Positions 28,585 through 36,045 of a stretch of 64,000 nucleotides of DNA are shown piece after piece (position 1 is the first letter of the stretch; each line of letters begins with the position of its first letter). This stretch comes from Coralloluteibacterium thermophilum (GTDB lineage: Bacteria; Pseudomonadota; Gammaproteobacteria; Xanthomonadales; Xanthomonadaceae). The stretch lies in NCBI RefSeq assembly GCF_042654365.1, contig NZ_JBHSGG010000003.1:70665-134664 (forward strand), read 5' to 3'. The translations under genes and the position numbers were made by a program. Under the pieces are notes generated by a model, which saw nothing but the letters and a program-made list of their open reading frames with translations, made no database searches and was not told the DNA's origin.

Positions 28585-29026
28585 GGCGCTGCTCCGGTGC
28601 GTGGCGCCACACGTAGTCGCCACGGTCTTCGACGATGGCGGTCTCCTCGGCCTTGCAGCCGCATTCCATGCCGACGAAGCGGTCCGCCACGGGGCGCCAG
28701 AAGTTGCGCACGATGGCGTTCGCGACGTGGTTGTCCTCCTCGGCCTCGTCCAAGTCGAAGTCGCGCAGCACCTGGCGCGCGTCGGCAGAGCTGCAGCGCC
28801 GCCCTGGCTCGCGGCTGACGCTCAGGTGGTACTCCGGTCCCCGGTCGACGCCGTCGGCGTCCTTGGCCACCTCCACGGCGGAGATGACGAGCAGACCGCG
28901 CTGGGCGTGCCGGAAGGCACGGGCCGTGTAGCCGAGCGTGGCGAAAGAGGGCGGTCGCGGCAGCTCCGACCATCCACGGCCGGTAGCCGGCGCGCGCGGG
29001 GCGATGATCGTAGTGGCGCCAGTCAT
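28577..29026 (-). CDS. Hypothetical phage protein (149 aa)
   Basis: Soluble protein, mixed charge, with acidic stretches (DFDLDEAEEDN) and two cysteines in MECGCKAEE. No family recognised. ATG 29026 overlaps the upstream stop by 4 nt (ATGA), and its own stop overlaps the DUF1643 start. Confidence 0.75.
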   Translation of the reverse strand: MTGATTIIAPRAPATGRGWSELPRPPSFATLGYTARAFRHAQRGLLVISAVEVAKDADGVDRGPEYHLSVSREPGRRCSSADARQVLRDFDLDEAEEDNHVANAIVRNFWRPVADRFVGMECGCKAEETAIVEDRGDYVWRHAPEQRRG

Positions 29027-29343
29027 TGCCCACTGCCCTCCGCGAACATGTCCGCCGTCTGCTCGCACCGCTCCTTCGGCGGGTCGTCGAGCGCCAGCCA
29101 TGCCGAGCAGCGCGGCTGGCCGTCGCCACCGATCTGCCACTCCGGCGGGTAGGCCTCGTCGGTGACCTCGTGCGCGAAGGTCGCTGAGAGGATGGAGCAG
29201 CCGCCCGTAGCGTCCCGGCTGCACTCGGCACACCAGGAACCAATGAACAGTTCGCCCTCGGTGCCATTGCTGGGCCGCCACTTCTGCCCGGCGCATGCAA
29301 GCATCGATGCGGCGTGGTCGGCAACGTAGATCCCGTGCGGCAT
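29023..29343 (-). CDS. Cysteine-containing phage hypothetical (106 aa)
   Basis: Contains GQKWRPSNGTEGELF, then C38/C41/C49 (WCAEC...GGC) and the conserved-looking AYPPEWQIGGDGQPRC. This suggests a small metal-binding fold, but no characterised family is recognised. ATG 29343 shares its A with the stop of a possible 25-aa gene upstream and has GAGAAAAGG before it. Confidence 0.75.
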   Translation of the reverse strand: MPHGIYVADHAASMLACAGQKWRPSNGTEGELFIGSWCAECSRDATGGCSILSATFAHEVTDEAYPPEWQIGGDGQPRCSAWLALDDPPKERCEQTADMFAEGSGQ

Positions 29344-29420
29344 CACCTTTTCTCCTTCGTCTTCGGCTCAGCCAGAACTACAGAGCCGCCATCGCCGAGT
29401 TCCCACTCGCGCTCAGCCAT
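29343..29420 (-). CDS. Possible 25-aa ORF bridging two operon genes
   Basis: Short frame starting MAEREWELGDGGS. Its ATG overlaps the preceding gene end by 8 nt and its TGA overlaps the next ATG by 1 nt, giving perfect coupling geometry. Too short to judge by composition. Confidence 0.35.
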   Translation of the reverse strand: MAEREWELGDGGSVVLAEPKTKEKR

Positions 29421-29766
29421 GGCCGGTGGCCTCCTCGTCGTCCTCCTGCATCTCGGCCGCGACCGCTGCAACCTCGGCGCGATGCGCTTCCAGCTCCGCG
29501 CGCGCCGCGGTGTAGTCGCCGGCCACCGCCGGCGTGAGGAAGCGCCCGATGGGCCATCCGTCAGCGTCTTGCCAGTCGGACCCGTCGTCGCCGACGGCCT
29601 CGCGCAGGCACTCGCGCATGGTCTCGATGTCCGCCTGCAGCCGCTCGATCTCCCGCTCAGCATCCGCGCGCAGAACCAGAGCCTCAGCGCCGGGCTGGAT
29701 GTCGTCGTGGAGCGTGTAGCCCGTGTGGGCGTGCCCGGTGCGCCAGGCGACGGTGGTGAGGGTCAT
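29413..29766 (-). CDS. Hypothetical phage protein with helical region (117 aa)
   Basis: Begins MTLTTVAWRTGHAHTGYTLHD; residues ~30-60 and 85-110 are Glu/Ala/Arg-rich helices likely to form coiled coil (EREIERLQADIETMRECL). No family recognised. ATG 29766 overlaps the methyltransferase stop as ATGA. Confidence 0.7.
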   Translation of the reverse strand: MTLTTVAWRTGHAHTGYTLHDDIQPGAEALVLRADAEREIERLQADIETMRECLREAVGDDGSDWQDADGWPIGRFLTPAVAGDYTAARAELEAHRAEVAAVAAEMQEDDEEATGHG

Positions 29767-30821
29767 GCTGCGTCTCCGAAAGGGAAGCCTGTTGATGTGC
29801 CGGCGAGGCGCTCGCGCGCGATCTCCGCGTAATGGGGGTTGAGCTCGCAGCCGATCCACCTCCGGGCGAGCCGCTGAGCGACGACAGCGGTCGTTCCGGC
29901 GCCGAGGAACGGATCAAGCACCAGGTCGCCGGGGCGGCTGCCGCCGAGCACGCACGGCTCGATCAGCTTCTCGGGGAACGTGGCGAAGTGCGCCTCCTTG
30001 AACGGCACCGTCGGCACCGACCACACGCTGCGCTTGTTGCGGGTCTCGCTGCCGCCGACCGCCTTCATGTTCCCGTTGGTCTTGCCGGGGACGCGCGAGC
30101 TACCTGCCTGCTGCGCCAGGGTCGGCTGCGCCAGACGGGACACGCTGGACTCGGCTACGGGCTCGGCAATTGCGTCGGCCTCGAAGTAATACCGCGGCGA
30201 CTTCGACAGCAGGAACAGGTACTCGTGGGCCTTCGTGCAGCGGTCGCGCACGCTCTCTGGCATGGGGTTCGGCTTGTGCCAGATGATGTCCTGGCGGAGG
30301 TACCAGCCATCCTCTTGCAGAGCGAACGCGACGCGCCAAGGAATACCGATGAGGTCCTTCTGCTTTAGCCCCGCCGGCGGTGGTACCCAGGCCCTGCCGA
30401 TGGCGCCCGCCTGCCGCTGCGACTCGTGCAGGCCCGCCGGCAGGCGACTACCGCGCACCGCCGGGCAGTGCATGCGCTGAGCGCTGCTCACCTCGCGATC
30501 AGACCGCGGCGCCTGCGCCTGGCTGTCACGGCCACCCTGCAGCGTACTGGCGCCGCCGCCCGACATCCCACCCCTGCCGCTGCCGGCGTAGCTGTCGCCG
30601 AGGTTCAGCCACAGCGTGCCGTCGTCGCGCAGCACGCGGCGAACCTCGCGGAACACCGCGACCATCGCCGACACGAACTCCGCCGGCGTTGCCTCCAGCC
30701 CCAGCTGCCCGTCGACCCCGTAGTCGCGCAGCCCGAAGTACGGAGGCGAGGTGATGCAGGTCTGGACGGACTCCGCCTCCAGCGTGGGGAGGATGTCCAG
30801 GCAGTTGCCGACGTGGATCAC
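29763..30821 (-). CDS. Beta-class site-specific DNA methyltransferase
   Basis: S-adenosylmethionine-dependent DNA amino-methyltransferase, 352 residues. The catalytic motif TSPPY (24-28) precedes the SAM motif DPFLGAGTT (~303-311), the beta-class order. SPPY is most frequent in N4-cytosine enzymes but N6-adenine is possible. Also seen: LNLGDSYAG and DIIWHKPNPMPES. There is no restriction endonuclease gene beside it, so it is an orphan phage methyltransferase that could protect phage DNA from host restriction or change regulation. GTG 30821 forms a GTGA overlap with the upstream gene. Confidence 0.92.
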   Translation of the reverse strand: MIHVGNCLDILPTLEAESVQTCITSPPYFGLRDYGVDGQLGLEATPAEFVSAMVAVFREVRRVLRDDGTLWLNLGDSYAGSGRGGMSGGGASTLQGGRDSQAQAPRSDREVSSAQRMHCPAVRGSRLPAGLHESQRQAGAIGRAWVPPPAGLKQKDLIGIPWRVAFALQEDGWYLRQDIIWHKPNPMPESVRDRCTKAHEYLFLLSKSPRYYFEADAIAEPVAESSVSRLAQPTLAQQAGSSRVPGKTNGNMKAVGGSETRNKRSVWSVPTVPFKEAHFATFPEKLIEPCVLGGSRPGDLVLDPFLGAGTTAVVAQRLARRWIGCELNPHYAEIARERLAGTSTGFPFGDAA

Positions 30822-31075
30822 GCTGCCTCCTGCGCGTAGAGCGCGGCCAGGTCGATCTCGTCGACGCGGTCGCGGAGCTGGTGGCGGGCGGCGCGCAGGG
30901 CTGCGGCGATCGCGGGGCGCGGCGTGCCGGCGGCGAACCCGAGCGTCTGCATGTGCACGCGGCGGGTGTGGTCGCGGCGGAAAAGGCGGTAGAGCACGGC
31001 GCCGTCGGCGGAGCTGCGGCCCCAGCTGGATACGCCGCCTCGGCTGGGCCTGCGGTCGAGGAGGTGGCGGGTCAT
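30818..31075 (-). CDS. Basic phage hypothetical protein (85 aa)
   Basis: Arg/His-rich N-terminal half (MTRHLLDRRPSRGG...FRRDHTRRVHMQ), Ala-rich helical C-terminal half. No family recognised. ATGA overlaps on both sides tie it to the HTH gene upstream and the methyltransferase downstream. Confidence 0.65.
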   Translation of the reverse strand: MTRHLLDRRPSRGGVSSWGRSSADGAVLYRLFRRDHTRRVHMQTLGFAAGTPRPAIAAALRAARHQLRDRVDEIDLAALYAQEAA

Positions 31076-31341
31076 ACCTTCCAGCCCTCCTGCTTCGCCG
31101 CGAGCCGGTGGAGCTCCTGCTCATCCATGGACAGCGCCTTCGCGATCTGGGAGCACTGCCACGGCTGCAGGGCGCGCTTGCCACGGGATATGGACAGTCG
31201 GGCGCGCAGTGAATTCGGACGCATCCCCGCCACTCTCGCTAGCTCGCCGAGCGTGATGTCAGCAGCTTCGGCGCGCAGCTTGATCGCTCCTGCGAGCGTG
31301 TCCGGCGTCAGCTGCGCATGCTGAATCCGAGAGCGGGCCAT
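31072..31341 (-). CDS. Small HTH DNA-binding protein (89 aa)
   Basis: Residues ~28-52 (DITLGELARVAGMRPNSLRARLS) look like an XRE/lambda-repressor helix-turn-helix, followed by a short helical tail. One of three successive HTH-type genes. ATG 31341 shares one base with the stop of the gene upstream. Confidence 0.75.
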   Translation of the reverse strand: MARSRIQHAQLTPDTLAGAIKLRAEAADITLGELARVAGMRPNSLRARLSISRGKRALQPWQCSQIAKALSMDEQELHRLAAKQEGWKV

Positions 31342-31589
31342 CAGGCAGCCCTCGGCTGCGCGCGGCGTTGTGCCCGCCGCACGATCTGGCTCACGCGCTC
31401 GCCGCTGATCCCGAAGATGGCACCGACGTTCCGGTAGCTCTCGTGCTGTGCAAGCGCGACGATCCGCGCCTCTCGGGCCGGGTCAAATCCGCGCACGAGG
31501 CGCGGCCGATCCAGCAGCCTCGGGACGGCGATGAGGGGAGTGGCCACGGCGGGCGAGCTCCCGCCGATGGTCCAGGTCAGGCTGCGCAT
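31341..31589 (-). CDS. HTH protein (82 aa)
   Basis: C-terminal half REARIVALAQHESYRNVGAIF followed by GISGERVSQIVRRAQ resembles the sigma-70 region 4/HTH fold; the C-terminus is Arg-rich. It overlaps the upstream triple-HTH gene by 13 nt. Probably a DNA-binding accessory regulator; target unknown. Confidence 0.7.
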   Translation of the reverse strand: MRSLTWTIGGSSPAVATPLIAVPRLLDRPRLVRGFDPAREARIVALAQHESYRNVGAIFGISGERVSQIVRRAQRRAQPRAA

Positions 31590-32107
31590 GGGTTCTCCTT
31601 CGCGCGCTGCTGGGCGTGCCAGCCGCGGCGGCTCTGTGCGTTGAAGGAGAGCCCGAGCAGGCGGCAGCGGCGAATGATCGTGCCGTGCGCCATGCCCAGC
31701 TCTCGGGCAATGGCGCGCCGGGAGAGGCCTTGGGCGTGCAGGGAGAGGATGCGAGCGATGTGCTCGGCCGGTGGGTGCCGCGCGTCGCCCTGGCGCACCA
31801 GCGACTGCAGCGCCACGCGCTTCGCCCGACGGCGCCAGAGCGTCCGCACCGGGATGCCGAGCTTGGCCGCCAGCTCGTGGTCGGTCAGGCCGCAGGCGCG
31901 CACCGTGCGCCGCGAGTTGCCCTCGGTCCGGTGCCGGGTGACGTGGTAGCGGCGCAGCATCGCGCGCACCGACTCAGGGTGCAGGTGGTAGTCCGCAGCG
32001 AGCTGGGCCGGGGTCAGCTCCAGCTCGTAGTAGTCGCGGATCATGCGCATGTTGCGGGCGTGCACCCGGCGCTCATGCGGACCGCGGAAGACGGGGCGGC
32101 GCTTCAT
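31577..32107 (-). CDS. Multi-HTH phage protein (176 aa)
   Basis: Three helix-turn-helix-like segments are visible: LTPAQLAADYHLHPESVRAML, LTDHELAAKLGIPVRTLWRRR and LSRRAIARELGMAHGTIIRRC. The protein is strongly basic. Such a repeated HTH layout would suit binding to repeated DNA sites. ATG 32107 overlaps the nuclease gene stop (ATGA). Confidence 0.75.
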   Translation of the reverse strand: MKRRPVFRGPHERRVHARNMRMIRDYYELELTPAQLAADYHLHPESVRAMLRRYHVTRHRTEGNSRRTVRACGLTDHELAAKLGIPVRTLWRRRAKRVALQSLVRQGDARHPPAEHIARILSLHAQGLSRRAIARELGMAHGTIIRRCRLLGLSFNAQSRRGWHAQQRAKENPCAA

Positions 32108-32760
32108 GCAGCCTCCTGCGCGATGCGCTCGGGGAGGTGCACGCGCGCGAAGGCGTAGAACGCCTCCACCAGCGCCTGGCAGTCCGCCTGCATCTCGGGG
32201 TAGCGGTACTGCTCCAGGCGGTGGCAACTGCGCACCACGTAGACGGGGCCGTCCGGCACCACCTCGCCGCGCTTGCGCATCTCCTCGATGCGTCGCTCCG
32301 ACGCCGGCGCGAGCTCGAACACGTTCCAGCGGAAGGTCGTCGCGTCGTGGATGTCGAGGTAGAACCGCCACTGGTAGCCGGTGAAGAACCGCTCGGCGTC
32401 CATCTGGCCGGTCGTCTTGTGGTCCTCGACGCGCTTGCCCTGCAGGGCGTCGACCTGGCCCGAGACCGTCACCACGTAGCCGTCCGGCATCACGTAGTCC
32501 TTGCCGGCGCGCAGCTCGCGGATCTCCGAGATAGCCAGATCGGCGTCAGCGTCGATCAGGAACGTGTAGCCCTGCGCCTCCAGGCGATCCACTTCACCGG
32601 GCTGGACCGTCTCCAGCGCGGCGTGGAAGGCGGTGCCGGCCAGCATCGCCTCGGATGCCGGCGTCTCGCGCCGGAGGTTCGCCAGCAGGTCGCCCAGCTC
32701 GCTCTCCGGGTCCTCCCGCCAGCGGCGGAAGGCGTCGATGTCGGACACGCGCACCAGCAT
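32104..32760 (-). CDS. PD-(D/E)XK nuclease (RecB/Cas4-like exonuclease)
   Basis: 218 residues with the RecB-family nuclease residues in order: H46 (GTAFHAAL), D104 (GQVDAL), D113-x-K115 (VEDHKTTG) and Q130xxxY134 (YQWRFYL). It likely acts as the phage exonuclease that resects double-strand DNA for recombination. It lies 2 nt downstream of the RecA-like ATPase gene, forming an exonuclease/recombinase pair like lambda exo/bet. Family and partner function are inferred from motifs and context. Confidence 0.85.
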   Translation of the reverse strand: MLVRVSDIDAFRRWREDPESELGDLLANLRRETPASEAMLAGTAFHAALETVQPGEVDRLEAQGYTFLIDADADLAISEIRELRAGKDYVMPDGYVVTVSGQVDALQGKRVEDHKTTGQMDAERFFTGYQWRFYLDIHDATTFRWNVFELAPASERRIEEMRKRGEVVPDGPVYVVRSCHRLEQYRYPEMQADCQALVEAFYAFARVHLPERIAQEAA

Positions 32761-32762
32761 GA

Positions 32763-33659
32763 TCAGGCCGCCTCCGCGGCGCGCACGTACTCGCCGGCCT
32801 TCGCGTCGAAGCTCAGGCCCAGCTTCGTCGCGCGCTCGTGGAGCAGCGCCTTGTGGGCCTTCGGCGCGTCCTTCGCGTCCGACAGGATGGCGTTGATCCC
32901 GTCGAGGTCCTCGACGTCGTTCAGCGCTGCACGCCACTTCTCCAGGCGCTCCTGCGCCTCGCGCTGTTCTTCGGTCAGCGCGTTGAGTCGATCCTTGATC
33001 TGCTGGATGACGCCAGCCAGGAAGTGCGGGTCGCGGCTCGGGTGAGGGACGTCGAGCACGTCGAGCTGCCCGGGGTTCTTGCCGAAGCTCCCGTCGCGCG
33101 GGCTGAAGTCGAGCTGCCGCTGGCCGCCCTTCACGAACAGCCGGCCCATGGCGTCCGCGGCCTTGTAGATCTCGCCCTTGCTGCCGCCCTGGACGTCGAG
33201 CCTCTCGATGATGTCGTCGCCGTTTCGCTGCTCGTCCATGTGGGCGATCAGCACCACGTCCTTGCCGAAGCCGTTCAGGAGCTTCAGGAACGCGACGAAC
33301 CGCGCCTTGAGCTCGCCGTAGCCCTGCAGGGTCAGGGCACCGCCGCGGCCGTGCTTCGGGTTGCCGCGGATGATGTCGGCGCTGAGCACGTCGAGCGCGC
33401 GGCCGGCCGTGTCGACGATGACCGTCTTGTAGTCGGCCAGGTCCGCCTCGGTGATGCCGGCGACGTCGTTCCAGCTGGTGACGCGCACGGTGTCCTTGCG
33501 GTTCGCGGCGCGGTGCGCGCCCTGGTCGAAGTCCAGGAGCAGCGGAGCCTCGGCCGTGAACGCCATGGTGGTCTTGCCCAGGCCAGGCGGTGCGTAGATG
33601 CAGAGGTTCAGGCGTTCGACCGTGATCGGGTCAGAAGAGCGGGTGATCCGGAGGGGCAT
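32763..33659 (-). CDS. RecA-like ATPase (Sak4-type phage recombinase)
   Basis: 298 residues with Walker A at 23-31 (APPGLGKTT), Walker B at ~80-86 (VIVDTAG) and a sensor-like VVLIAHMDEQ. This is the single-domain RecA-core ATPase often called Sak4 in phages, which assists single-strand annealing. The C-terminal ~90 residues are helical (EEQREAQERLEKWRAAL). It is coupled with the downstream PD-(D/E)XK nuclease and overlaps the upstream HNH-like gene by 1 nt (TAATG). Confidence 0.85.
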   Translation of the reverse strand: MPLRITRSSDPITVERLNLCIYAPPGLGKTTMAFTAEAPLLLDFDQGAHRAANRKDTVRVTSWNDVAGITEADLADYKTVIVDTAGRALDVLSADIIRGNPKHGRGGALTLQGYGELKARFVAFLKLLNGFGKDVVLIAHMDEQRNGDDIIERLDVQGGSKGEIYKAADAMGRLFVKGGQRQLDFSPRDGSFGKNPGQLDVLDVPHPSRDPHFLAGVIQQIKDRLNALTEEQREAQERLEKWRAALNDVEDLDGINAILSDAKDAPKAHKALLHERATKLGLSFDAKAGEYVRAAEAA

Positions 33660-34102
33660 TAGGTGATCTCCTTTAGGGCTTTCTCGATGGGCCAGCGGTA
33701 CACATAGATCCGCTGCGCGAGGGTGCTTCGCTTGATGCCGGCCTTCTCCGCCCACTCCCGAAGCGTCATGGACTTGCCGCGAAACGAGATCGGACGGACG
33801 CAAGAACGGTTCTGGCTTTGTTGGCGCGGAGTCGACCAGCGGCAGTTGCCAGGCTCATAGCCCCGGGAGTTGTCGATCCTGTCGAGGGTGGTTCCCTCCG
33901 GTCGCTCCCCCATGTCCGCCAAGAAGTTGGCGAAGACCTGCCATCGGTCACACACGCGAACCCCTGCACCCCCGTACCACTGATAGGAAGGGCAGCTAGG
34001 GCGTTGGCAGCGCGCCAGCATCGCGTTCCATGAGGTATAGGTCGGCGTCTGCTTCCGGCGTCTCTTGTGGCCGTGAATCACGCTTTGGCCGGTGCAAGCC
34101 AT
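33659..34102 (-). CDS. HNH-type phage endonuclease-like protein
   Basis: 147 residues in the pattern of stand-alone phage proteins: YTSWNAMLARCQRP, YGGAGVRVCDRW, TLDRIDNSRGYEPGNCRW, then a C-terminal DNA-binding-like tail (MTLREWAEKAGIKRSTLAQR). The DRIDN..GYEPGNCRW part is characteristic of the AP2/HNH-associated endonuclease-like family. It may be a homing-type insertion in the early operon. Confidence 0.75.
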   Translation of the reverse strand: MACTGQSVIHGHKRRRKQTPTYTSWNAMLARCQRPSCPSYQWYGGAGVRVCDRWQVFANFLADMGERPEGTTLDRIDNSRGYEPGNCRWSTPRQQSQNRSCVRPISFRGKSMTLREWAEKAGIKRSTLAQRIYVYRWPIEKALKEIT

Positions 34103-34193
34103 GGGCTGTGTCCTCGTAGGTCGGGAGATCGGGTTCCCGGTCGTCGGTCACGTCCGGGAAGCCATCGCAGTCGGTGATGTCGTCCGCCTGCAT
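33996..34193 (-). CDS. Possible acidic 65-aa protein overlapping the HNH gene
   Basis: Frame starting MQADDITDCDGFPDVTDD, strongly acidic in its first half, ending in frame inside the HNH gene (107-nt overlap). The large overlap argues against it. In favour, its ATG is preceded by a hairpin leader and an AGAGGA site that closely resemble those before the 61-aa gene at 34588. Confidence 0.45.
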   Translation of the reverse strand: MQADDITDCDGFPDVTDDREPDLPTYEDTAHGLHRPKRDSRPQETPEADADLYLMERDAGALPTP

Positions 34194-34260
34194 GTGGTCC
34201 TCTGCCGGGTACCGCCCGGCGCGGTGTTGGAAGAAGGAGGCCCTGCCCACAGCGGTGGGG
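34194..34260 (-). promoter_or_regulatory. Repeated hairpin leader, copy A
   Basis: Upstream of ATG 34193, reading on the minus strand: G/C-rich block, CCTTCTTCC, CCGCGCC, a hairpin GCCGGG/CCCGGC (34204-34209 with 34215-34220, loop of 5), then AGAGGA and the ATG. The same order of elements with similar sequence recurs at 34589-34660. Confidence 0.55.
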
Positions 34261-34346
34261 ATCCGTCGCGCCGTGGGGAGCGGCGCGCGGGCAGGGCCGT
34301 GGAAGTTGGCAGCGGCGCGACGCCGCCCGGGATGTGCGCCGCTGCC
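34239..34346. repeat. Two inverted repeats in a non-coding stretch of the early operon
   Basis: Arms GGCCCTGCCC (34239-34248) and GGGCAGGGCC (34289-34298) are perfect complements, and so are GGCAGCGGCGC (34308-34318) and GCGCCGCTGCC (34336-34346). They fill the 209-nt gap 34194-34402, which has no credible gene. They probably fold in the leftward transcript. Confidence 0.65.
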
Positions 34347-34402
34347 GAAAGAGGTGCCGGGATGACGCTCGCGCCCGGCGCGCGGAGGGAGGCAGCGCGG
34401 GA

Positions 34403-34588
34403 TCAGGCGACCCGGCGCTGGAACTCGCCGAGGCCGAGCTGCTTCGCGTCCTTGCCGACCGTGAAGTGCACGGTGTAGCCACGGCCGTTCTTCTGCAGCT
34501 GCGTGACCTTCGCGCTCTCGCTCTTGCCCGACTTGGTACGCAGGTTGCCCGTGCGGAGCTGGTAGGTCTTGCCGACTTCGATGCTCAT
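34403..34588 (-). CDS. Small basic phage protein (61 aa)
   Basis: Begins MSIEVGKTYQLRTGNLRTK; a beta-rich, Lys-rich sequence resembling a small SH3/KOW-like barrel, but no family is firmly recognised. It has its own hairpin leader with AGAGGA at good spacing. Low Cys, no TM segment. Confidence 0.75.
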   Translation of the reverse strand: MSIEVGKTYQLRTGNLRTKSGKSESAKVTQLQKNGRGYTVHFTVGKDAKQLGLGEFQRRVA

Positions 34589-34660
34589 GTGTTGCCTTCC
34601 TCTGATGCCGGTATCCGGCCGGCGCGGTTCGTTGAAGAGGTGCCCCTGCCGCGACGCCTG
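34589..34660 (-). promoter_or_regulatory. Repeated hairpin leader, copy B
   Basis: Upstream of ATG 34588: GGCAGGGGCACCTCTTC, then CCGCGCCGG, a hairpin GCCGG/CCGGC (34607-34611 with 34615-34619), and AGAGGA before the ATG. It aligns with copy A over about 65 nt. The rest of the gap to 34731 contains no gene. Confidence 0.55.
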
Positions 34661-34731
34661 GGGCTGGCGATTCCGTGAGGCGCGTCGCTACCGCCGAGTC
34701 GCGACGCGCACCTGCGCGGCTCAGGCCCGTG

Positions 34732-35250
34732 CTATGCGGCCAGGTCCTGCTGCGTGCCGGCCTCCGCGCCGGTCGGCGGCGCGAGGGTGATCTCGTTCGA
34801 CTCCTGCAGCAGCGCGCCGAGGTTCCCCATCTCGATGCGCGTGGGGTGCACCAGCGCGCTGAACGTGATCTCGCAACTGCCGCCCTCGATGGCGGCGACC
34901 GCGAAGCGCCTCAGCGTCACGTCGCGGAACACCAGCTCGCTGCTCAGGCCGAGGCCGGTGTGCAGGGTCAGCGTGTAGCCCGGGAACTCGTCGTCGAACT
35001 TCAGCTGCTTAAGCCGCGGATCGCGCAGCGCGACCAGATCCTCGACGCCCTGGTACAGGTCGATCTGCTCACCGGGTGCGGCCGGGCGGTAGAGGAACTG
35101 GCGCAGGCCGGGCTTGATCGCATCCAGCAGCGTGTTGGGGCCGCGCAGCCGCAAGCGCAGGCTGGTCGCCTTGACGTTCTCCTCGCCGTGCTTCTCGTTG
35201 ACCAGGGTCACGGCCGCGAAGAAGGCGTCGTGCTTTTCGAGTTGGAGCAT
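34732..35250 (-). CDS. Conserved phage hypothetical protein (172 aa)
   Basis: Starts MLQLEKHDAFFAAVTLVNEK and contains RLRLRGPNTLLDAIKPGLR, PGYTLTLHTGLG and ALVHPTRIEMGNLGALLQE. Proteins of this type sit in early operons of many proteobacterial temperate phages; function unknown. ATG 35250 preceded by GAAGGAA. Confidence 0.8.
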   Translation of the reverse strand: MLQLEKHDAFFAAVTLVNEKHGEENVKATSLRLRLRGPNTLLDAIKPGLRQFLYRPAAPGEQIDLYQGVEDLVALRDPRLKQLKFDDEFPGYTLTLHTGLGLSSELVFRDVTLRRFAVAAIEGGSCEITFSALVHPTRIEMGNLGALLQESNEITLAPPTGAEAGTQQDLAA

Positions 35251-35261
35251 GTTGGGTTCCT

Positions 35262-35474
35262 TCAGTGGGCGGCGCGCGGCCGCGGGTGGTGGCGCCGCCG
35301 GGCGCGGGAGAGGGTGTAGAGCGCGCTGACCAGCTCGACGGACGCGGACAGGGCGCCCAGGAAGGCCAGCAGCGCGAACCACGGCCGGCCGTCGATGCCG
35401 GCCACGAGCACGATCAGCAGGCAGACCGCGATCAGCGCGCCACGGACTCCGATGCGGGCCTCGAGGCGCGTCAC
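35262..35474 (-). CDS. Two-TM small membrane protein (70 aa)
   Basis: Hydrophobic segments at ~12-27 (GALIAVCLLIVLVAGI) and ~32-53 (WFALLAFLGALSASVELVSAL), then a basic His/Arg/Pro tail. Function unknown. ATG 35474 overlaps the upstream stop (ATGA). Confidence 0.7.
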   Translation of the reverse strand: MTRLEARIGVRGALIAVCLLIVLVAGIDGRPWFALLAFLGALSASVELVSALYTLSRARRRHHPRPRAAH

Positions 35475-35695
35475 GCCGCACCGTCCGGCGACGGCGCGTC
35501 GCAGATGTAGCCGCGCAGCGCGGCGCGCGCCTCGGCCACGGTCTTCCCGGCCCGCACGAGGTTCCTCATGCGGGTTTCGATGCTGCGCGCCGTGCTCTCC
35601 GGGAGGCCTCGCTTCAGCGCGCGATCGCGCTCCGCAATTGCCGCGTGGTGGGCGCGCTCGATGGGGTGGTTGCGGAGGGTGATGACATGCGCCAT
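35471..35695 (-). CDS. Hypothetical phage protein (74 aa)
   Basis: Helical, His/Arg-rich sequence starting MAHVITLRNHPIERAHHAAI. No family recognised. It starts 3 nt after the upstream gene and overlaps the downstream one by 4 nt. Confidence 0.7.
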   Translation of the reverse strand: MAHVITLRNHPIERAHHAAIAERDRALKRGLPESTARSIETRMRNLVRAGKTVAEARAALRGYICDAPSPDGAA

Positions 35696-35698
35696 GGC

Positions 35699-35896
35699 TC
35701 AGTCTCCGGTCTGTGTGCAGGGCGCCACCGGCATCGGCGGCGGGGGTTGAGGGTTGTGCTTGCGGACCAGCTCAACGAACTCGTCGTCGTCCATGTCCGT
35801 GCAGTCGATGTCGCTCTCGCGCAGCTCGGCGGGGCTGACCCACTCGACCTGGCCGGCGCGCATCACGAAGCGGAAGTTCTCGGCGCGGAGGTTCAT
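35699..35896 (-). CDS. Hypothetical acidic phage protein (65 aa)
   Basis: Begins MNLRAENFRFVMRAGQVEWV, has an Asp/Glu-rich middle (DIDCTDMDDDEFVELV) and a Pro-rich end (PQPPPPMPVAP). No family recognised. ATGA overlap with the upstream gene. Confidence 0.65.
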   Translation of the reverse strand: MNLRAENFRFVMRAGQVEWVSPAELRESDIDCTDMDDDEFVELVRKHNPQPPPPMPVAPCTQTGD

Positions 35897-36045
35897 GCGG
35901 CGGCGTCCAGCTGCGCGGTCTCCGGGGCCTGACGCTCGCGGCGCTTCGCAAGCCACGCTCGGACGTGCGCCGCCTCGGCTTCCACCGCCGCCGCATCGAA
36001 CGGGATGCCGTCCTCGGGGGTCACTGCTCGCGGGTAGAGGTTCAT
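35893..36045 (-). CDS. Hypothetical phage protein (50 aa)
   Basis: Begins MNLYPRAVTPEDGIPFDAAA and continues as an Ala/Glu/Arg helix (AHVRAWLAKRRERQ). Shorter than 60 residues, but coupled by 4-nt overlaps on both sides. No family recognised. Confidence 0.6.
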   Translation of the reverse strand: MNLYPRAVTPEDGIPFDAAAVEAEAAHVRAWLAKRRERQAPETAQLDAAA

